Shown here piece by piece: positions 16,469-24,920 of a DNA stretch of 61,802 nt (the stretch's first letter is position 1; the number at the start of each line of letters is the position of its first letter). The notes under the pieces were generated by a model. The model had not been told where the DNA came from. It worked only from the letters and a program-made list of their open reading frames with translations, and searched no databases. This DNA is from an uncultured bacterium (GTDB taxonomy: Bacteria > Bacillota > Clostridia > Peptostreptococcales > Anaerovoracaceae). Made by a program: the position numbers and the translations under genes. Location: positions 1-61,802 of the forward strand of contig CAJMLL010000008.1 of the NCBI GenBank assembly GCA_905214225.1. Reading direction: 5' to 3'.

Positions 16469-16545
16469 CATTTTATTGTCTGCCCGTTAGACGACAACAA
16501 GGTTCCCGGGCACCCACCCGACGCTTCAGCGTCGTGGAAGGGTGG
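16469..16545 (-). mobile_element. Solo IS200/IS605-like right-end element (omega-RNA-like fold)
   Basis: On the minus strand, the 55-bp unit shared with bases 29-83 is preceded by sequence that folds back on it. CCACCC (16545-16540) pairs with GGGTGG, and CGACGCT pairs with AGCGTCG. No transposase gene remains beside it. The conserved tail still ends in a stop codon. Structured 3' ends of this kind overlap the guide RNA of TnpB systems, so this may be an orphan RNA-like copy. Identification rests on pattern only. Confidence 0.45.
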
Positions 16546-16597
16546 AGTTCTTATTTTCTGAAAACAAAGACTATCATGCATTTTCACCTCTGAATGT

Positions 16598-16639
16598 TGC
16601 TGCGAGCAGTATCTTTATACTGCCTGCGGCATATTTTTT
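16598..16639 (+). terminator. Strong hairpin with T run upstream of grdX
   Basis: A 15-bp stem (16598-16612 with 16617-16631, one mismatch and two wobbles) has a CTTT loop and is followed by TATTTTTTA. It could end the lysR transcript or act as an attenuator in a grdX leader. The core GCAGTAT/ATACTGC is a perfect inverted repeat. Confidence 0.75.
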
Positions 16640-16769
16640 ACGCTTGCTTGATGCAGATGTGAAGAATATGCATATTCAATATGAAACAGTTTCGCTATCG
16701 CAAAACGTAATAGTATGTTAATGTATTGTCAGACAGAAGATACAGTACGCGGCAGAGAGGAGGCACAGC

Positions 16770-17189
16770 ATGCGGTATCGGATCATCACCAACAATCGCA
16801 AGGCAAGGAATGCGTTTGCAGGTATCCATAATCTGGAGGTGGTTTTTCTGGAAGGCGAGGGTTACCGGGATGTCCTGGTAGAAGTCCGCTCGCTGGTCCA
16901 GCAGGGATGGCACTTAATCACTCATCCGCTGGCGAGCAACCTCAAGCCGATGCAGTGTCCGTATAAAACAGTGATTGTATCAGAATCAGAATGTGCGGGA
17001 ACATTCCTTGAAGATGAAGAGATGATCGAACGCAGCATTGAGGCCGTGGACAAACTGACCGGGGGAAGAATCGAACTTCCGGACTGGCCGGAAAAGATCC
17101 TGTCTGATTATCAGACGGTTGACCTTGCTGTTGTGAAATCTGCGATGGAGCAGTCACTGCTGCAGCAGAACATTTCTGCGGGACGGTAG
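16770..17189 (+). CDS. grdX: GrdX-family protein
   Basis: This 139-residue protein matches GrdX by its start RYRIITNNRKARNAF, the VRSLVQQGWHLITHPLASNLKP core and the C-terminal VDLAVVKSAMEQSLL. GrdX is usually the first gene of glycine reductase operons in Stickland fermenters; its function is not defined. GAGAGGAGG precedes the ATG. Here it is followed by grdE and grdB, but trxA, trxB, grdA, grdC and grdD are missing. Confidence 0.88.
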   Translation: MRYRIITNNRKARNAFAGIHNLEVVFLEGEGYRDVLVEVRSLVQQGWHLITHPLASNLKPMQCPYKTVIVSESECAGTFLEDEEMIERSIEAVDKLTGGRIELPDWPEKILSDYQTVDLAVVKSAMEQSLLQQNISAGR

Positions 17190-17278
17190 CTGGCTGCCGC
17201 AGCGAGGGCAAAGGCTTCCCTTGCAAGGGGATATTTGTCGTAAAATAATATACAAAATATTCATAATCATATGATATA

Positions 17279-17290
17279 TAAACGCGTTTA
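17279..17290. promoter_or_regulatory. 12-bp perfect palindrome upstream of grdE
   Basis: TAAACGCGTTTA is the most symmetrical of the three related sites (also 6072-6083 and 7491-7502). It lies 71 bases before the grdE ATG, in an AT-rich stretch with several TATA-like segments, a position consistent with an operator. Confidence 0.5.
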
Positions 17291-17361
17291 AATAATATTA
17301 GTGATCACTGCAACGGGAAAAAGCAAAATAGGAAAAATGCAGAATCAGGAGGTGCTGAGTA

Positions 17362-18648
17362 ATGAAACTCGAGCTTGGAAAAGTCCATGTGCAGGACGTC
17401 CGATTTGGAGAAAAAACAGAAATTCGGGACAAGGTGCTGTACATTCAGGCAGAAGAACTGGAACAGGAAATCTTGAAAGATGACCGGCTTCAAGGTTGCA
17501 AAGTTGAGCTGGCAAAGCCGGGAGAATCGGTGCGAATCACACCGGTAAAGGATGTTATAGAGCCGCGGCTGAAGATGGACAGCGATAGCTGCGTATTCCC
17601 GGGAATAATGGGAAAGGTAAAGGAAGTAGGCAGCGGAACGACGTACTGCATGGACGGCGTCTGTGTTGTCACGGTCGGAAAGATCGTCGGCTTTCAGGAG
17701 GGCGTCATCGATATGAGCGGTCCGGCGGCGGAATACTGCCCGTTTTCACAGACTCTGAATGTCTGCATCGTCATGGAGCCTGTGGACGGCCTGGAAACTC
17801 ATGTCTATGAGGCGGCCGGAAGAATGGCAGGGCTGACTGCTGCGACGTATCTTGCGAAGACGCTCGCCGATCAGGTGCCGGACGAGGTAGAGACGTATGA
17901 GACAAAGCCGCTTCTGGAGCAGGCGGCGCAGTACCCGGATCTTCCGAAAGTGGGATATATCCACATGCTGCAGTCTCAGGGACTTCTTCATGATACCTAT
18001 TACTACGGCGTTGATGCTAAGCAGATCGTGCCGACGGTGATGTATCCGACAGAGATCTTTGACGGAGCAATTGTGTCCGGAAACTGCGTAGCGCCGTGCG
18101 ATAAGGTGACAACGTATCATCATGAACACAACCCGGTTATCGAGGATTTATATAAGCAGCACGGAAAAACACTGAACTTCATGGGTGTTATTCTGACCAA
18201 CGAGAATGTATTTCTGATGGATAAGGAACGCCACTCCGATATGACCGCCAAACTTTGTGAATATCTGGGTTTGGACGGCGTACTTCTCACAGAAGAGGGA
18301 TACGGAAATCCGGATACCGACCTGATGATGAATTGCCGGAAAGTATCGCAGAAGGGAGTCAAGGTCGTCATTATCACGGACGAGTTCCCGGGACGCGATG
18401 GAAAGTCGTACTCTCTTGCAGACGTCTGCGATGAGGCAGACACCATGATTTCATGCGGAAACGGAAATATTGTCATTCATTTTCCTGCCATGGACCGCGT
18501 AATCGGAACACAGGAATTCATCGAAATGCAGATCGGCGGCTGGGTCGGCTGCAAGGACGAAGACGGCGGGTTCGACGCGGAAATCCAGATTATCATCGCG
18601 TCTACCATCGCAAATGGCTATAACAAACTGTGCGCAAGAGGATTTTAG
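17362..18648 (+). CDS. grdE: Glycine/sarcosine/betaine reductase protein B, alpha/beta proprotein (GrdE family)
   Basis: This 428-residue protein is of the size and type of GrdE-like proproteins. In the family the chain is cleaved before an internal Cys, which becomes the pyruvoyl group that binds the amino substrate as a Schiff base. The candidate is C242 in VSGNCVAPC, matching the position I recall for GrdE. Other features are VHVQDVRFGEKTEI at the N terminus and TSYxLADVCDEADTMISCGNGN-like and IGGWVGC stretches near the C terminus. AGGAGGT precedes the ATG. Which of glycine, sarcosine, betaine or another amine it binds cannot be told. Confidence 0.9.
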   Translation: MKLELGKVHVQDVRFGEKTEIRDKVLYIQAEELEQEILKDDRLQGCKVELAKPGESVRITPVKDVIEPRLKMDSDSCVFPGIMGKVKEVGSGTTYCMDGVCVVTVGKIVGFQEGVIDMSGPAAEYCPFSQTLNVCIVMEPVDGLETHVYEAAGRMAGLTAATYLAKTLADQVPDEVETYETKPLLEQAAQYPDLPKVGYIHMLQSQGLLHDTYYYGVDAKQIVPTVMYPTEIFDGAIVSGNCVAPCDKVTTYHHEHNPVIEDLYKQHGKTLNFMGVILTNENVFLMDKERHSDMTAKLCEYLGLDGVLLTEEGYGNPDTDLMMNCRKVSQKGVKVVIITDEFPGRDGKSYSLADVCDEADTMISCGNGNIVIHFPAMDRVIGTQEFIEMQIGGWVGCKDEDGGFDAEIQIIIASTIANGYNKLCARGF

Positions 18649-18673
18649 GGACAAAGGGAGAAGGTGCAAGATC

Positions 18674-19993
18674 ATGAAAAAAAGAATCGTACATTACATC
18701 AATCAGTTCTTTGCTGGAATCGGCGGCGAAGAGAAAGCCGATATTGAGCCTTTTTCCAGAGACGGCGCACTGGGGCCGGGAACGGCCTTTCAGAAGCGGT
18801 TCGGGGAGGATGCAGAAATCGTCGGAACCATTGTCTGTGGAGATAATTATTTCGGATCCAATATCGACAAGGGCGTTGTACCGCAGCTCCTGGAGATGAT
18901 TAAGACTTATCAGCCGGACGGATTTATCGCGGGACCGGCATTTAATGCGGGCCGCTATGGTACCGCCTGCGGAACCATAGCCAAGGCCGTGCAGGATGAA
19001 CTGCAGATTCCCGTCGTCAGCGGAATGTATGAGGAGAATCCGGGAACCGATATGTTCAGAAAAGATCTCTACATTATTAAGACAGGTGATTCTGCAGCAG
19101 GAATGAGAAAAGCCGTGCCGAAGATGGCAGATCTGCTTCTGAAAATGCTGAAGAGTGAGGAAATCCAGGGCCCGGATAAAGAAGGCTACCATGAGCGCGG
19201 CATCCGTGTGAACTATTTCAACGACCGCAGAGGTTCAGAACGGGCGGTAGAGCTTCTGGTCAGAAAGATCAAAGGAGAAGAGACTTGGACCGATTATCCG
19301 ATGCCGAAGATCGACCGTGTTGATCCGGCTCCTCCGATTAAGGATCTGAGCCATGCAAAAATTGCCCTGGTCACATCTGGAGGAATCGTTCCACAGGGAA
19401 ATCCGGACCATATCGAATCGTCATCCGCGACGAAATGGGGAAAATATTCCATTGCGGGCATGGATCATGCAGATAAGAAGGACTTTATGACGGTTCACGG
19501 CGGATATGACCGTGCCTTCATTACCGAAGATCCGGATCTGTGCATCCCGGTCGATGCTCTCAGAAATCTGGAAAAAGAAGGCGTGATCGGTGAACTGACC
19601 GATTATTTCCTGACCACAACCGGAACGGGAACATCCACCAATAACGCAAAAAGATTTGCTGAAGAATACGTGCCAATGCTGAAAGAAGACGGCGTAGACG
19701 GCGTTCTCCTGGTCAGCACCTGAGGAACCTGCACACGATGCGGTGCATCGATGGTAAAAGAAATTGACCGTGCAGGCATCCCGGTGACCCATATCTGCAC
19801 AGTCGTGCCGATTTCTCTCACGATCGGAGCCAACAGGATCGTTCCGGCTGTCGGAATCCCGTATCCGCTGGGCGACCCGAATCTCGGAGAGAAGAAGAGC
19901 TATGAAATCCGTGAGGGCCTGGTCAGAAGAGCGCTTCACGCACTGACCGTACCAGTAGACAAGCAGACCGTTTTCGAAGGGGATGATCAGTAG
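18674..19993 (+). CDS. grdB: Selenoprotein: glycine/sarcosine/betaine reductase protein B gamma subunit (GrdB family)
   Basis: The gene has 439 codons including an in-frame UGA at 19721-19723 (residue 350), read as selenocysteine in VLLVST-U-GTCTRCGASM. Reading continues without a break for 90 further codons to TAG at 19991-19993, with fully family-like sequence (VPISLTIGANRIVPAVGIPYPLG). In GrdB proteins the Sec sits at this place and takes the carboxymethyl group before transfer to the GrdA selenoprotein. The start at 18674 follows GGGAGAAGG and lies 25 bases after grdE. A conventional annotation would stop at 19723 and lose the active site. Confidence 0.93.
19724..19755 (+). promoter_or_regulatory. 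Candidate bacterial SECIS hairpin
   Basis: Directly after the UGA, CGATG (19736-19740) pairs with CATCG (19746-19750) around a CGGTG loop with a G in its second position. An alternative pairs TGCAC (19730-19734) with GTGCA (19743-19747), extendable by ACC/GGT. Distance and loop fit bacterial SelB-dependent elements, which lie in the coding sequence just 3' of the UGA. Confidence 0.6.
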
Positions 19994-20010
19994 ATCGGAG
20001 GCGGTTCTTA

Positions 20011-21130
20011 ATGAAGAAAATTGGTAAAAGTCTCGGATTCTGCGGATCCTGTATCGCCTTTTACATCGGAGCCGGTTTTGCAACGATGCAGGAAGTCATG
20101 CAGTATGAAGCATCCTATGGCAGCAGATTCGGCCTGGTCATCATGACGGCCGCGCTGATCTATATCTATACAGATATATCCTTTGCCGTAAACGGAAACC
20201 GCTTCCATCTGGAACACGGTACAGATATCTTTCAGCATTACTGCGGAAAATATATCGGGACCTTCTTTAAATGGTTTTCTGTCGTGTTCTGTTATCTCTG
20301 CTACATCGTCATGTGCGGAGGAGCTAATTCCACGGCATCCCAGCAGTGGGGACTTCCATCCGGTGTCGGCGCGGCAATCCTGATGATCGCTGTCATCGCC
20401 ACGGTCGTATTTGGTCTGGACAGCATTCTGAATACCCTGAGTAAGATCGGGCCAGTGATTATCGTTGTCCTGCTGATCGTGTCCATCGCGGCCTGCGTAA
20501 AGGGTGCCGGAAATTTCCAGGAGAACCTCAGGGCTGTGGACAGCGGAAAATACCATCTGACACAGGTGGGAAACGGAAATCCATTCGCATCCGGAGCCTC
20601 ATACGGCGGTTTCGTCGTCATCTGGTTCTCCTCCTTTCTCTGTGAGATCGGTGCCAAAAAACCGCCTGAAAGAGGTCCGGGCAGGAATTCTGAGTTCTGC
20701 GCTGTTCATCTTCGGTGTTGCCGTTCTCTGCTGTATTGCTCTGATTTCTCATATTGATCAGCTTGCACACGCAGATATCCCGGCACTGATTCTCGCCGGA
20801 CTGATCAGCCCGTGGTTCTCACAGATTCTTGCAGTGATTGTCTTCTGCGGAATTTACACAACTTCCGTGCCGCTTCTCTGGACCAGCGTCGGAGCTCTTG
20901 CAGACGACAAAAGCCGAAAGTACAAGCTGCTGACGGTAATTTTAGGAATCGCCGGCTTCGTGATTGCCTGCTTCTTCCCGTATAAGACCTTGGTCAACGT
21001 GTTCTACGGACTGAACGGCTATCTCGGTTTCCTGCTGATTGCCTTTATGATCGTGCAGGATATCAGAAGACGGGGAATTTTATCTGGGAAATCTGAACGA
21101 AAGCAGAATGAAGAGGAAAAAGCAGCGTAA
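20011..21130 (+). pseudogene. YkvI-family membrane transporter, frameshifted in an A6 run
   Basis: The first frame (from the ATG at 20011, after GATCGGAGG) reads a YkvI-type permease with GSCIAFYIGAGFATMQEVMQY at its start and about six spans. At the A6 run 20656-20661 it shifts. Dropping one A joins SSFLCEIGAK directly to NRLKEVRAGILSSALFIFG in the second frame, which runs to 21130. The joined protein of about 372 residues is normal length. It starts 17 bases after grdB and was presumably the importer of the grd substrate. One extra A means a sequencing error, a recent mutation or a slippage-dependent gene. Confidence 0.8.
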
Positions 21131-21173
21131 ATAGATATTCATACAGGAATCAGTCATACTTTATTCTGACTGC

Positions 21174-21216
21174 CAGACCCGGGATTCTCTTATTGAGGAC
21201 CCGGGTCTGATTTTTG
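21174..21216 (+). terminator. Terminator of the grd-transporter transcript
   Basis: A perfect 10-bp stem CAGACCCGGG/CCCGGGTCTG (21174-21183 with 21200-21209) is followed by ATTTTT. It separates the transporter from the aldolase gene. Confidence 0.88.
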
Positions 21217-21281
21217 CCGCAGCATGCCATATTGACGATGCCGCAGCCCGACTATATTATTAAGAGAGGAGGTCTTTAGAG

Positions 21282-21896
21282 ATGAAAGATATTCGAACGG
21301 AAATCATTGAAACAGTACAGAAAGAATACGAGACCGGACTGGTAACCATGTATGAAGGAAACGCGTCTGCACGTGTCGGCGACCGCGTCTATATTACACC
21401 GTCTCATGTCGCAAAACCGGATTTGACGGAAGATATGATTATTGAAACGGATCTTCAGGGAAATATCCTGAGAAAGAAAGAGGGACTGAAGGCATCGTCC
21501 GAGCTGATGATGCATCTTGAAGTTTACCGCCTCAGAGATGATGTTCAGGCCATCGTGCACAACCACAGTGTATTTACGACTGCATTTGCGATTGACGGCA
21601 TGGACATCCAGTCAGATGCTCTGACAGAGATCAACCTGACCTTTGGAAAGATTCCCTGCATCCCATACGGCAGGCCGGGAACCCCGCACATTTACGAGCA
21701 CTTTAAGGATTATCTGAAGGATTATCCTGCAGTGCTGCTGGCCAACCACGGACTTCTTACATTCGGAAAGACCCTCAGAGAGGCATATTCCATGGCGGAA
21801 GCTGCAGAGAACATTGCGAAGACCCTGTATGTGGCGAAACAGCTGGGGAAACCAGCTGATCTTCCGGAAGAAGAGCTGAAGCAGCTGAGGAAATAG
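21282..21896 (+). CDS. Class II aldolase/adducin-family protein (FucA-like)
   Basis: This 204-residue protein has the class II aldolase layout: LVTMYEGNASARVGDRVYITPSH (phosphate/substrate loop), EGLKASSELMMHLEVY with the metal-site Glu, IVHNHSVFTTAFA with two metal His, and VLLANHGLLTFGKTL with the third His. Zinc-dependent members cleave fuculose or ribulose phosphates. A strong GAGAGGAGG precedes the ATG. It follows the grd locus terminator, so it may be an independent unit; a link to grd metabolism is not evident. Confidence 0.88.
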   Translation: MKDIRTEIIETVQKEYETGLVTMYEGNASARVGDRVYITPSHVAKPDLTEDMIIETDLQGNILRKKEGLKASSELMMHLEVYRLRDDVQAIVHNHSVFTTAFAIDGMDIQSDALTEINLTFGKIPCIPYGRPGTPHIYEHFKDYLKDYPAVLLANHGLLTFGKTLREAYSMAEAAENIAKTLYVAKQLGKPADLPEEELKQLRK

Positions 21897-21897
21897 A

Positions 21898-22062
21898 GCA
21901 GGAGCAGCCACTGAGCTTTCCTGGACTGTTCCTGCAGAAAGCTATGTCTATTTCACATACCAGATCTGTGCTGTCGGAAGCAATCCGAAAGCTGCGTCGC
22001 TGAAAACCGGCGCGACGGCAGTATATGCACAGAACGATACGGATGATGACATCACGAAATGA
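21898..22062 (+). pseudogene. Relic of a secreted/surface-protein coding segment
   Basis: From 21898 a frame with no start codon reads ELSWTVPAESYVYFTYQ, then ICAVGSNPKAASLKTGA, and ends at TGA 22060-22062. The composition resembles a beta-strand surface domain. Nothing upstream supplies an N terminus because the aldolase gene ends at 21896. It is probably the broken 3' end of a lost gene. Confidence 0.4.
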
Positions 22063-22177
22063 TATATTAAAAACGTGAGCGGGATGGTACAATGTTGTTG
22101 TCAGAACGTGAATAAGGTGGAAGTGAAACTTCCGGAAATGAATGAGATATTGTAACTGAAAAAGATTATGACTGAAG

Positions 22178-22224
22178 AAACCGGGTTCCAGAAAGCCGTA
22201 CAGCATCCTTGGAATCCGGTTTTT
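22178..22224. terminator. Hairpin terminator between convergent units
   Basis: AAACCGGGTTCCA (22178-22190) pairs with TGGAATCCGGTTT (22210-22222) with one wobble. It is followed by T on the plus strand and preceded by A-rich sequence, so it may work in both directions for the plus-strand relic/aldolase and the minus-strand permease ending at 22258. Confidence 0.7.
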
Positions 22225-22257
22225 AAATGGGATTAATTATCTGATTTTTCCCCTTCT

Positions 22258-23514
22258 TTAGAAGAACACCTTCAGTACGAAGCTTCCGATGAATACAGAA
22301 GTGATCGTTACGGTGACGAATCCGGCAACCAGCATCTTCGGCATCAGCACGTTGTAGAGTGCCTGGTGTTCCAGATCGTTCTTTGCCAGGGCGTCGCAGA
22401 CGTCATTGGTCAGGATCATGGTGTTCGGGAATCCGAATGTGCAGGTCAGTCCCAGGGCGATGGCCAGGCTTGCCGGCATCTTGATGACGCGGGACAGAAG
22501 CAGGCCCGTAACGACGGTTCCGAAAATGCCCAGAACCATGACAATGACAATCGGACGAATGTAGCTTAAGAACATGTGCGGAGTGACGCCGACATAGTTT
22601 CCAAACAGTACGCAGGCTGCGAGGAAGGTGACGATTCCGGCAGATTCTGTGTGGTCCAGCGTTCCCTTTGGAAGGAATCCGGTTTCAACGGCAGCCCATC
22701 CCAGAATGATGGAGATAACGAAAGGATGAATGGCTCCGCCAACCAGGTTGGAAAGGAAGGCTGCCAGGGAAGAGATCAGACCGACTTTCAGAAGAGTTAC
22801 CGGAACACGGTCCAGCATCTGCGGCATCTGCAGAAGCTTGCGCTGCGGTGCAGGAGCTGCGGCAGAGACCAGAATCAGAGAATCCCCGTTCGGACCGGCA
22901 GCTCTCTGGGCTTTTCCCGGGAGAAGTCCAGGATCCTTCTTTTCTTCGATGCCGTCATTGGCCCATTTTCTGACGTTTTCCGGGTTCTTCAGGAAATTCT
23001 TCGCGTATTTTCTCAGGTAGTGGGAGCAGACCGGCTGTCCGAAAAAGCTCTGGGCCATGCTCAGAATCGTGAAGAATCCGACGACGGCGGTAAGTCCGCG
23101 CGGCTTCAGGACGGAAGTAAACATCAGGACGACTGCGCTTCCTCCTGCGTAAACAGCGGAGCCTACATATGCGTACTGCGGGTTGATGAAAAGCGGTCCG
23201 ACGAGCAGGATGATCGCAGTAGAAACTGCAAGGCCCGCCAGGCAGATGACGATGGTTTTGATCTGCCTTTTCATCTCCGGCGTGTCAATTGTCGTGCCCA
23301 GCATGGTGATCATCAGGGTGACGGCCATCATGCCGAATCCGCCGATGGTGGACTGGCTGAAGGTGTTTTTCGGGATCAGGCCGATCCACAGTCCAATCAG
23401 AACGATCGCGCCTCGCGCGACCGAGGACGGGAACTTTGCTTTTGTAACGGCTGCGATAACATCGCCGGCTGCGTAAATCAGCAGGACGATGGTCAGTGCG
23501 TAAATAGCGCTCAT
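22258..23514 (-). CDS. Unidentified multi-span permease, partner of the M20 amidohydrolase
   Basis: This 418-residue, very hydrophobic protein has about 11-12 spans and one long cytoplasmic stretch at residues 165-230 (KYAKNFLKNPENVRKWANDGIEEKK and a Pro/Ala-rich linker) that divides two membrane halves. Each half has a Gly-rich turn (GSAVYAGGSAVV and LGLTCTFGFPNTMI). I do not recognise the family with confidence; an ion-coupled organic-anion carrier is possible. It is the second gene after the M20 gene and so falls under the same T-box, which suggests transport of a tryptophan-related compound. That function is inference. Confidence 0.7.
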   Translation of the reverse strand: MSAIYALTIVLLIYAAGDVIAAVTKAKFPSSVARGAIVLIGLWIGLIPKNTFSQSTIGGFGMMAVTLMITMLGTTIDTPEMKRQIKTIVICLAGLAVSTAIILLVGPLFINPQYAYVGSAVYAGGSAVVLMFTSVLKPRGLTAVVGFFTILSMAQSFFGQPVCSHYLRKYAKNFLKNPENVRKWANDGIEEKKDPGLLPGKAQRAAGPNGDSLILVSAAAPAPQRKLLQMPQMLDRVPVTLLKVGLISSLAAFLSNLVGGAIHPFVISIILGWAAVETGFLPKGTLDHTESAGIVTFLAACVLFGNYVGVTPHMFLSYIRPIVIVMVLGIFGTVVTGLLLSRVIKMPASLAIALGLTCTFGFPNTMILTNDVCDALAKNDLEHQALYNVLMPKMLVAGFVTVTITSVFIGSFVLKVFF

Positions 23515-23655
23515 AATAAACTCTCCTTGATCATAGTATCTGTTCTGACCTGCAGTCTGGAATGCGGGTCAGGAATTATTCATCGGTCAGTTTCTTGTTT
23601 CCCGGAGGGAAGGGGATCCGTGTATCTCCCTGACCGGCTGGCTTTTGTCCCTGGA

Positions 23656-24831
23656 TCAGTGCTCCTGCAGGAAGCGGTATGCGCTCTGGCAGTAGACCGC
23701 GGCTCCGACAGGCAGGGCATCCTCATCGAACAGGACTTTCGGGTTGTGGTGCGTCACGTCCGGGCCGGCGAGGGAGCCGGTTCCAATGTGGAAGTAGACG
23801 GACGGCACGCGGCTGGCGACCGCGGTGAAGTCCTCCGTTCCACCGAATTCATGGAGTTCCTCGACCATGTCATCGCCGAGCATTTCTCTGAGATAGCCTG
23901 GGATGCAGCTGCAGAGGGCGGGGTCGTTGTACATCGGCGGCATGCCGTAGACAAAATCGACCTCGGCGCTGCCTCGGAAAGCAAGGGCGATTCCCTCGCT
24001 GATTTCCTTCACCCGCTGTTTCAGGAAGTCCCGGCGTTCCTGGGATGCCGCGCGTACGGATGCTTCCATGACGCAGGTCCCGGCTTCCGTGTTGCAGCTG
24101 TCGCCGCCGTGAATCATGCCCACCAGCACAATGGAGCGTTCGACGTTGGAAACCTCCCGGCAGTTCAGTTCCTCGAGTCCCGTAATGATGTGGGCAGCGA
24201 TGTTGATGGCATCGATACCGGTCTCCGGGGATGCGCCGTGGGCCTGCTTTCCATGCACGGTGATGAGGATGCAGTCGCCGGAGAAGGTGGAGTACCCCGA
24301 TTTATAGGTGATCTTTCCGACCTCGGAAATCTCTCCGTGGCCGGAAGAGGTGTGCAGGCCGACTGCAAAATCGACTTTCGGGTTTTCCAGAAGTCCGTTC
24401 TTAATCATTTCATCTGCGCCGCCCAGAACTTCTTCTCCCGGCTGGAACATGAACTTGACGCGGCCTTTCAGATCGCTCTCATGCTGCTTCAGGATCTTCG
24501 CCGCGGCCAGAAGCATGGCCGTGTGCAGGTCGTGGCCGCAGGAGTGGCAGTTCCCGTTCTCTGCCGCAAAGGGGAGGCCGGTCGCTTCTTTCATCGGAAG
24601 CGCATCCATGTCGCCCCGTAGCAGAATGACCTTTCCGCTCTTTCCGCAGACCGCGGTCACACCGGATTTTCCGCAACGCTGCGGCTCATATCCGTAAGAC
24701 TTCAGCTGGTCGATGACGAAGGCGCTGGTCTTGGGAAGGTCCAGCCCCAGCTCCGCGAACTGGTGCAGAGTGCGCCGGTTCTTTACGATCTCCTCTTTCA
24801 TATTCTCTGCTTCTTTAAGAAATTCAATCAT
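23656..24831 (-). CDS. M20-family metallopeptidase/amidohydrolase
   Basis: This 391-residue soluble enzyme has the M20D hallmarks: RRTLHQFAELGLDLPKTS near the start, LLRGDMDALPMKE, NCHSCGHDLHTAMLL with metal Cys/His ligands, FQPGEEVLGGADEMI with the catalytic Glu, GKQAHGASPETGIDAI and a C-terminal THHNPKVLFDEDAL. Relatives remove acyl groups from amino acids or cleave aminoacyl conjugates. The start at 24831 has TTGGAGG five bases upstream, whereas an in-frame ATG at 24894 lacks a site. Control by a Trp-type T-box points to a tryptophan-releasing substrate. Confidence 0.92.
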   Translation of the reverse strand: MIEFLKEAENMKEEIVKNRRTLHQFAELGLDLPKTSAFVIDQLKSYGYEPQRCGKSGVTAVCGKSGKVILLRGDMDALPMKEATGLPFAAENGNCHSCGHDLHTAMLLAAAKILKQHESDLKGRVKFMFQPGEEVLGGADEMIKNGLLENPKVDFAVGLHTSSGHGEISEVGKITYKSGYSTFSGDCILITVHGKQAHGASPETGIDAINIAAHIITGLEELNCREVSNVERSIVLVGMIHGGDSCNTEAGTCVMEASVRAASQERRDFLKQRVKEISEGIALAFRGSAEVDFVYGMPPMYNDPALCSCIPGYLREMLGDDMVEELHEFGGTEDFTAVASRVPSVYFHIGTGSLAGPDVTHHNPKVLFDEDALPVGAAVYCQSAYRFLQEH

Positions 24832-24920
24832 TCCATCCTCCAATCTCTTTTGCTTCTGCCTGTTGGCGGACAGAAAAAGTAATTTCCTCATCACAGCCCT
24901 TTCAGCTTTTTATTTGGACA

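Noticed and set aside
19721..19723. Stop codon splitting grdB, as if a pseudogene
   Set aside because: The UGA is at the known Sec site, is followed by a fitting hairpin, and the frame continues with conserved sequence to a TAG.
20650..20665. Programmed -1 frameshift in the transporter
   Set aside because: The needed shift is +1, the slippery register does not fit X XXY YYZ, and A6 is short for transcriptional slippage.
22576..24621. Very long open frame on the plus strand across the permease and M20 genes
   Set aside because: It is the antisense of two well-supported genes, has no family features and a Gly/Asp/Arg-biased composition typical of shadows.
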